DNA of 64,000 bases from the NCBI RefSeq assembly GCF_014842075.1, contig NZ_JACYVA010000008.1:1-64000 (forward strand), written 5' to 3'. This DNA comes from Sphingomonas sp. CFBP 13720. GTDB lineage: Bacteria > Pseudomonadota > Alphaproteobacteria > Sphingomonadales > Sphingomonadaceae. The notes beneath the pieces were generated by a model that searched no databases, was not told the origin of the DNA, and saw only the letters and a program-made list of their open reading frames with translations. Position numbers and translations under genes: made by a program. This document shows, in pieces, positions 61,611 to 64,000 of this stretch (its first letter is position 1; each line of letters begins with the position of its first letter).

Positions 61611-63365
61611 TCATTGCGGTGCGTACTTGAGCGGTGACGTCGAGATACGGTCGGTGCGATCCGACGACGCCTTCGCCTGGTTCCGCGCTGCCAGCAGTTC
61701 GTTCTGCGCGTCGATCAGGTCTTCGCGAAACCCGGCAGAGGCATGCGCGGCCGAGACGACCGCAGCCGCCGCCAGCAGCCCGCCCTGCACGGCGCTGGCC
61801 GAATGCGATCCGCAGATGCGCCGGCTGTCGGCATAGTCGCGACCCCGCGCGAGGATGGCGGTGGCGCGGTCGGGCAGCAATTCGGCCATCAGCAGCGCGA
61901 AGGCCATGCCGCTGGCGGTGTGGCCCGAGGGATAGTCGCCATTGGCCGCCAATGCTTCGGTGCGCGGTTCGCAGATGGGCAAGGTGTTGCCGACGAACGG
62001 CCGTCGCGATTGCCAGTGCCGTTTCGCCGCCGACACCGCCGCCGACCGATCTGCCCCGAAGCGCGCGAGCAGCCGCGCGAGTCCCGGCAGGCGGTCGAGG
62101 TCGATGGCGAAGCCGATCGCTTCGCGGAACCGCGCCGGCAGGTCGTCGGACACGTCCGCCTGCGCCTGTCGCCACCGTGCGGTGCCCGCCAGCGTGCGCG
62201 TGGTCGCGAAGTCCCCGGCATCGGCCTGCGCCGCAGATGTGCCGGGCGCGGGCGGTCCCGGCAGGATTCGGGTCAGGTCGGGCCGGCTCGCGGCGTCCAG
62301 ATAGCCGCCGACGCGCTCCTGCGGCACGGACCCGCACCGCCACGCCGACCGCACTGGGTTGCACGACGCGGCGGCCCCGCCCGGCAGCAGGACGCGATAC
62401 GGACCGAAGCGGCGATCGGGCCATGGATAGTCGGTCGAGACATACTGGGCACCGCTGGCCAGCGCCGCATCGCGACGGCTGGTGTCGTTCGCCCGTGCCT
62501 CCCGCGTGCCGTCGTCGGCGCGGGTGCGTACGAGGAACCCGGCGCGCACCGCTGCCGCGATCCGCGTACGCTGCGCGACCGGATCGTTGAGCGTCAGATA
62601 GGCCGCAGCTGGCGACGCCTCGTCGGTGTTGACGAACATCGCGCGGCCTTCGAGCGAGTGGCGCGTTCCACGATAGAGCGCGACCTTCGCCGGTCCCTCG
62701 TCCAGCGCGAAGATCACCCGTCCGCGCGCGCGATCGAGCGTCGGCCAGCCGCCGGCCAGCACGGCCTCGCGCAACGTCGGGGCGCGGCCCTGCACGCTGT
62801 CGGGCGTGACGATCCGGTCGGTCGGGAACACGCTGCGGATTTCCGCATCGATCCCGTCGAAACCGGCCGCGTCGAAGCGGCGCGGCGCTGGCGCGAGCGG
62901 GGTCGCATCGTCCTTGGCGTTGACGAGGATCAGGATCGGCACATGATCCGGGTGCGCGTCCGACCACGCCCGCACCGTGCGCAGGCACGCCACGAACGTC
63001 ACGCAGGATGATCGCCGGTCGATCCCGGGCATGTGCATCACCTTCAACCCCGGCGCGGTCATCGCGGGGTCGTCGCCCGCCTGCGCGTACAGGCTGCCCG
63101 CGTCGTCGCGATATACGTCCAGCTCGATCTGGCGCATCCCCGCATCAAGCTGTTCCGCGATCGGGCGATGCGCATAGTCGAGCGCGACGGCGCGCGGATC
63201 GGCAGCGATCAGCCGAGCCATGTCGTCGGGCGGGACCGCCTGTTTATAGCTGTTGTGCGTTCCCACCGCGACGATATCGTTCAGTCGTACGCGCTCCTGC
63301 GCCGGCGCGGCGGCCGAAGCCGCCAGCGCCGTTGCCGTCAGCGCTATTCGTGCGCCGATATTCAC
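61611..63365 (-). CDS. Secreted fusion of a PI-PLC-like phospholipase and a class A acid phosphatase
   Basis: A 584-aa protein with a signal peptide (ARIALTATALAASAAAPAQ). Residues of about 28-335 resemble Ca2+-dependent phosphoinositide phospholipase C: VGTHNSYKQ with the catalytic His, QIELDVYRDDAG, KVMHMPGID. Residues of about 375-560 are a PAP2/class A acid phosphatase: KRHWQSRRPF (KxxxxxxRP), YPSGHTA and SRRICGSH. The usual Asp four residues after the last His is Ala (SHSASAVQ), a notable change. The first domain would release an inositol phosphate and the second could free phosphate. The GTG start overlaps the upstream receptor stop (GTGA); a GTG three codons earlier is possible. Confidence 0.85.
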   Translation of the reverse strand: MNIGARIALTATALAASAAAPAQERVRLNDIVAVGTHNSYKQAVPPDDMARLIAADPRAVALDYAHRPIAEQLDAGMRQIELDVYRDDAGSLYAQAGDDPAMTAPGLKVMHMPGIDRRSSCVTFVACLRTVRAWSDAHPDHVPILILVNAKDDATPLAPAPRRFDAAGFDGIDAEIRSVFPTDRIVTPDSVQGRAPTLREAVLAGGWPTLDRARGRVIFALDEGPAKVALYRGTRHSLEGRAMFVNTDEASPAAAYLTLNDPVAQRTRIAAAVRAGFLVRTRADDGTREARANDTSRRDAALASGAQYVSTDYPWPDRRFGPYRVLLPGGAAASCNPVRSAWRCGSVPQERVGGYLDAASRPDLTRILPGPPAPGTSAAQADAGDFATTRTLAGTARWRQAQADVSDDLPARFREAIGFAIDLDRLPGLARLLARFGADRSAAVSAAKRHWQSRRPFVGNTLPICEPRTEALAANGDYPSGHTASGMAFALLMAELLPDRATAILARGRDYADSRRICGSHSASAVQGGLLAAAAVVSAAHASAGFREDLIDAQNELLAARNQAKASSDRTDRISTSPLKYAPQ

Positions 63366-64000
63366 ATCCGCCACCGCACGCCCGCCAGCAGCTGGCGGCC
63401 ACTTTGTGCATAGCTGCTCACCCGGTCCGAGCTGTCGACGAACTGGTCTTCCGCCTGGTTGGTGAGGTTCACGCCCTCCAGCGTCACGGTCAAGCGCGGC
63501 GTGACGTTCCAGAACAGCGAGGCGTCGACATAGGTCGCGGCGTTGACCCCGGCAATGTCGTTGCCGTTCGCACCCGGCACGGCGGTCAGATAGCGCGACC
63601 GGTAATTGCCCGACACGCGCCCGCCATAGACCGGCGTCTCATAGTACAGCGTGGCGTTGGCCGAATGGCGCGACAGGCCGATCAGCGGCTTGCGGACGCT
63701 GGTCGTCGCGTTCAGCGCGTAATCGGTGTCGGAGCTGGTCAGGGTATAGTTCGCCATCCCGCCAAAATGACGCAGCGCGCCGGGCAGGAAGGTGAACGCC
63801 TGTTGCGCGATCACTTCCAGTCCCTTCAGGCTGGTGCCCTTGCCGTTGACCGGCTGGGTGAACAGGAAAAGACTGTCGGGCTGGGCGACGCTCTGGTTAC
63901 CCAGGAACGCGATCGGATAGCCCGATGCGGCATAGGTCTGTTCGGTAGTCTGGTTGGTGATGAAGCTGCCGATCTGTTTGTAGAACGGTCCGATCGCGAA
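63362..64000 (-). CDS. TonB-dependent receptor, C-terminal part (runs off window)
   Basis: The last 212 codons of an outer-membrane beta-barrel: FAIGPFYKQIGSFITNQTT, LKGLEVIAQQAFTFLPG, TLYYETPVYGGRVSGNYRSRYL, LTVTLEGVNLTNQ and the final GRQLLAGVRWRM. The start lies beyond 64000. Its TGA is overlapped by the start of the phospholipase/phosphatase gene, so receptor and enzyme are made together, a SusC/D-like logic of coupled hydrolysis and uptake. Confidence 0.9.
   Translation of the reverse strand, partial: FAIGPFYKQIGSFITNQTTEQTYAASGYPIAFLGNQSVAQPDSLFLFTQPVNGKGTSLKGLEVIAQQAFTFLPGALRHFGGMANYTLTSSDTDYALNATTSVRKPLIGLSRHSANATLYYETPVYGGRVSGNYRSRYLTAVPGANGNDIAGVNAATYVDASLFWNVTPRLTVTLEGVNLTNQAEDQFVDSSDRVSSYAQSGRQLLAGVRWRM

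Overview
The window reads as the chromosome of a high-GC alphaproteobacterium, most likely a Sphingomonas or close relative. The pointers are the 180-kDa-type NAD-dependent glutamate dehydrogenase, a PAS_5-type protein, several TonB-dependent receptors beside secreted hydrolases, a MucR-type regulator and short proteins typical of sphingomonad accessory DNA. The genus is an inference from gene content.

Left core (1-10.57 kb): the last codons of an IS630-like transposase at the edge, then an M15-type D,D-carboxypeptidase, an RluA-type pseudouridine synthase, arfB (ribosome rescue), a hypothetical gene, a CHAP-like secreted protein, msrB, the very large gdh gene and a PAS-domain gene, ending at tRNA-Thr(CGT).

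Integrated island (10.57-47.64 kb): 49 bp from the 3' half of tRNA-Thr are repeated perfectly at 47588-47636, so about 37 kb sits between attL and attR. The island is a mosaic with variable base composition. From the left it carries: a three-gene overlapping cluster ending in an HNH nuclease/SF2 helicase/zinc-ribbon protein; an IS481 remnant; an XRE regulator; an in-frame lipoprotein-integrase chimera; a C5 DNA methyltransferase with two BglII/BstYI-type endonucleases; an XRE-TIR pair; lipoprotein, DUF4352 and DUF4230-like genes; a satellite-like core (VapE-type helicase, full-length tyrosine integrase, cargo gene); a lysin gene broken by an amber codon; TonB-like and secreted proteins; an SRAP (YedK/HMCES) operon; LysR/YeiH/DUF305/YncE; a CPBP protease between 300-bp direct repeats; an acyltransferase; and MucR- and TetR-type regulators. 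At least three modules look defensive (helicase-nuclease, restriction-modification, XRE-TIR), so the element can be read as a defence island.

Right core (47.64-64 kb): a decayed stretch with an 8-bp tandem repeat, a frameshifted M16 metallopeptidase divergent from a TonB-dependent receptor, an OmpR-type two-component system, and a minus-strand cluster that looks like phospholipid phosphate scavenging. In transcription order that cluster is a receptor (cut by the window end), a secreted PI-PLC/acid-phosphatase fusion translationally coupled to it, a second receptor preceded by a Pho-box-like 11-bp-period repeat, and a Tat-exported phosphocholine-specific phospholipase C.

All family assignments come from reading motifs in the translations. 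No database search was possible.
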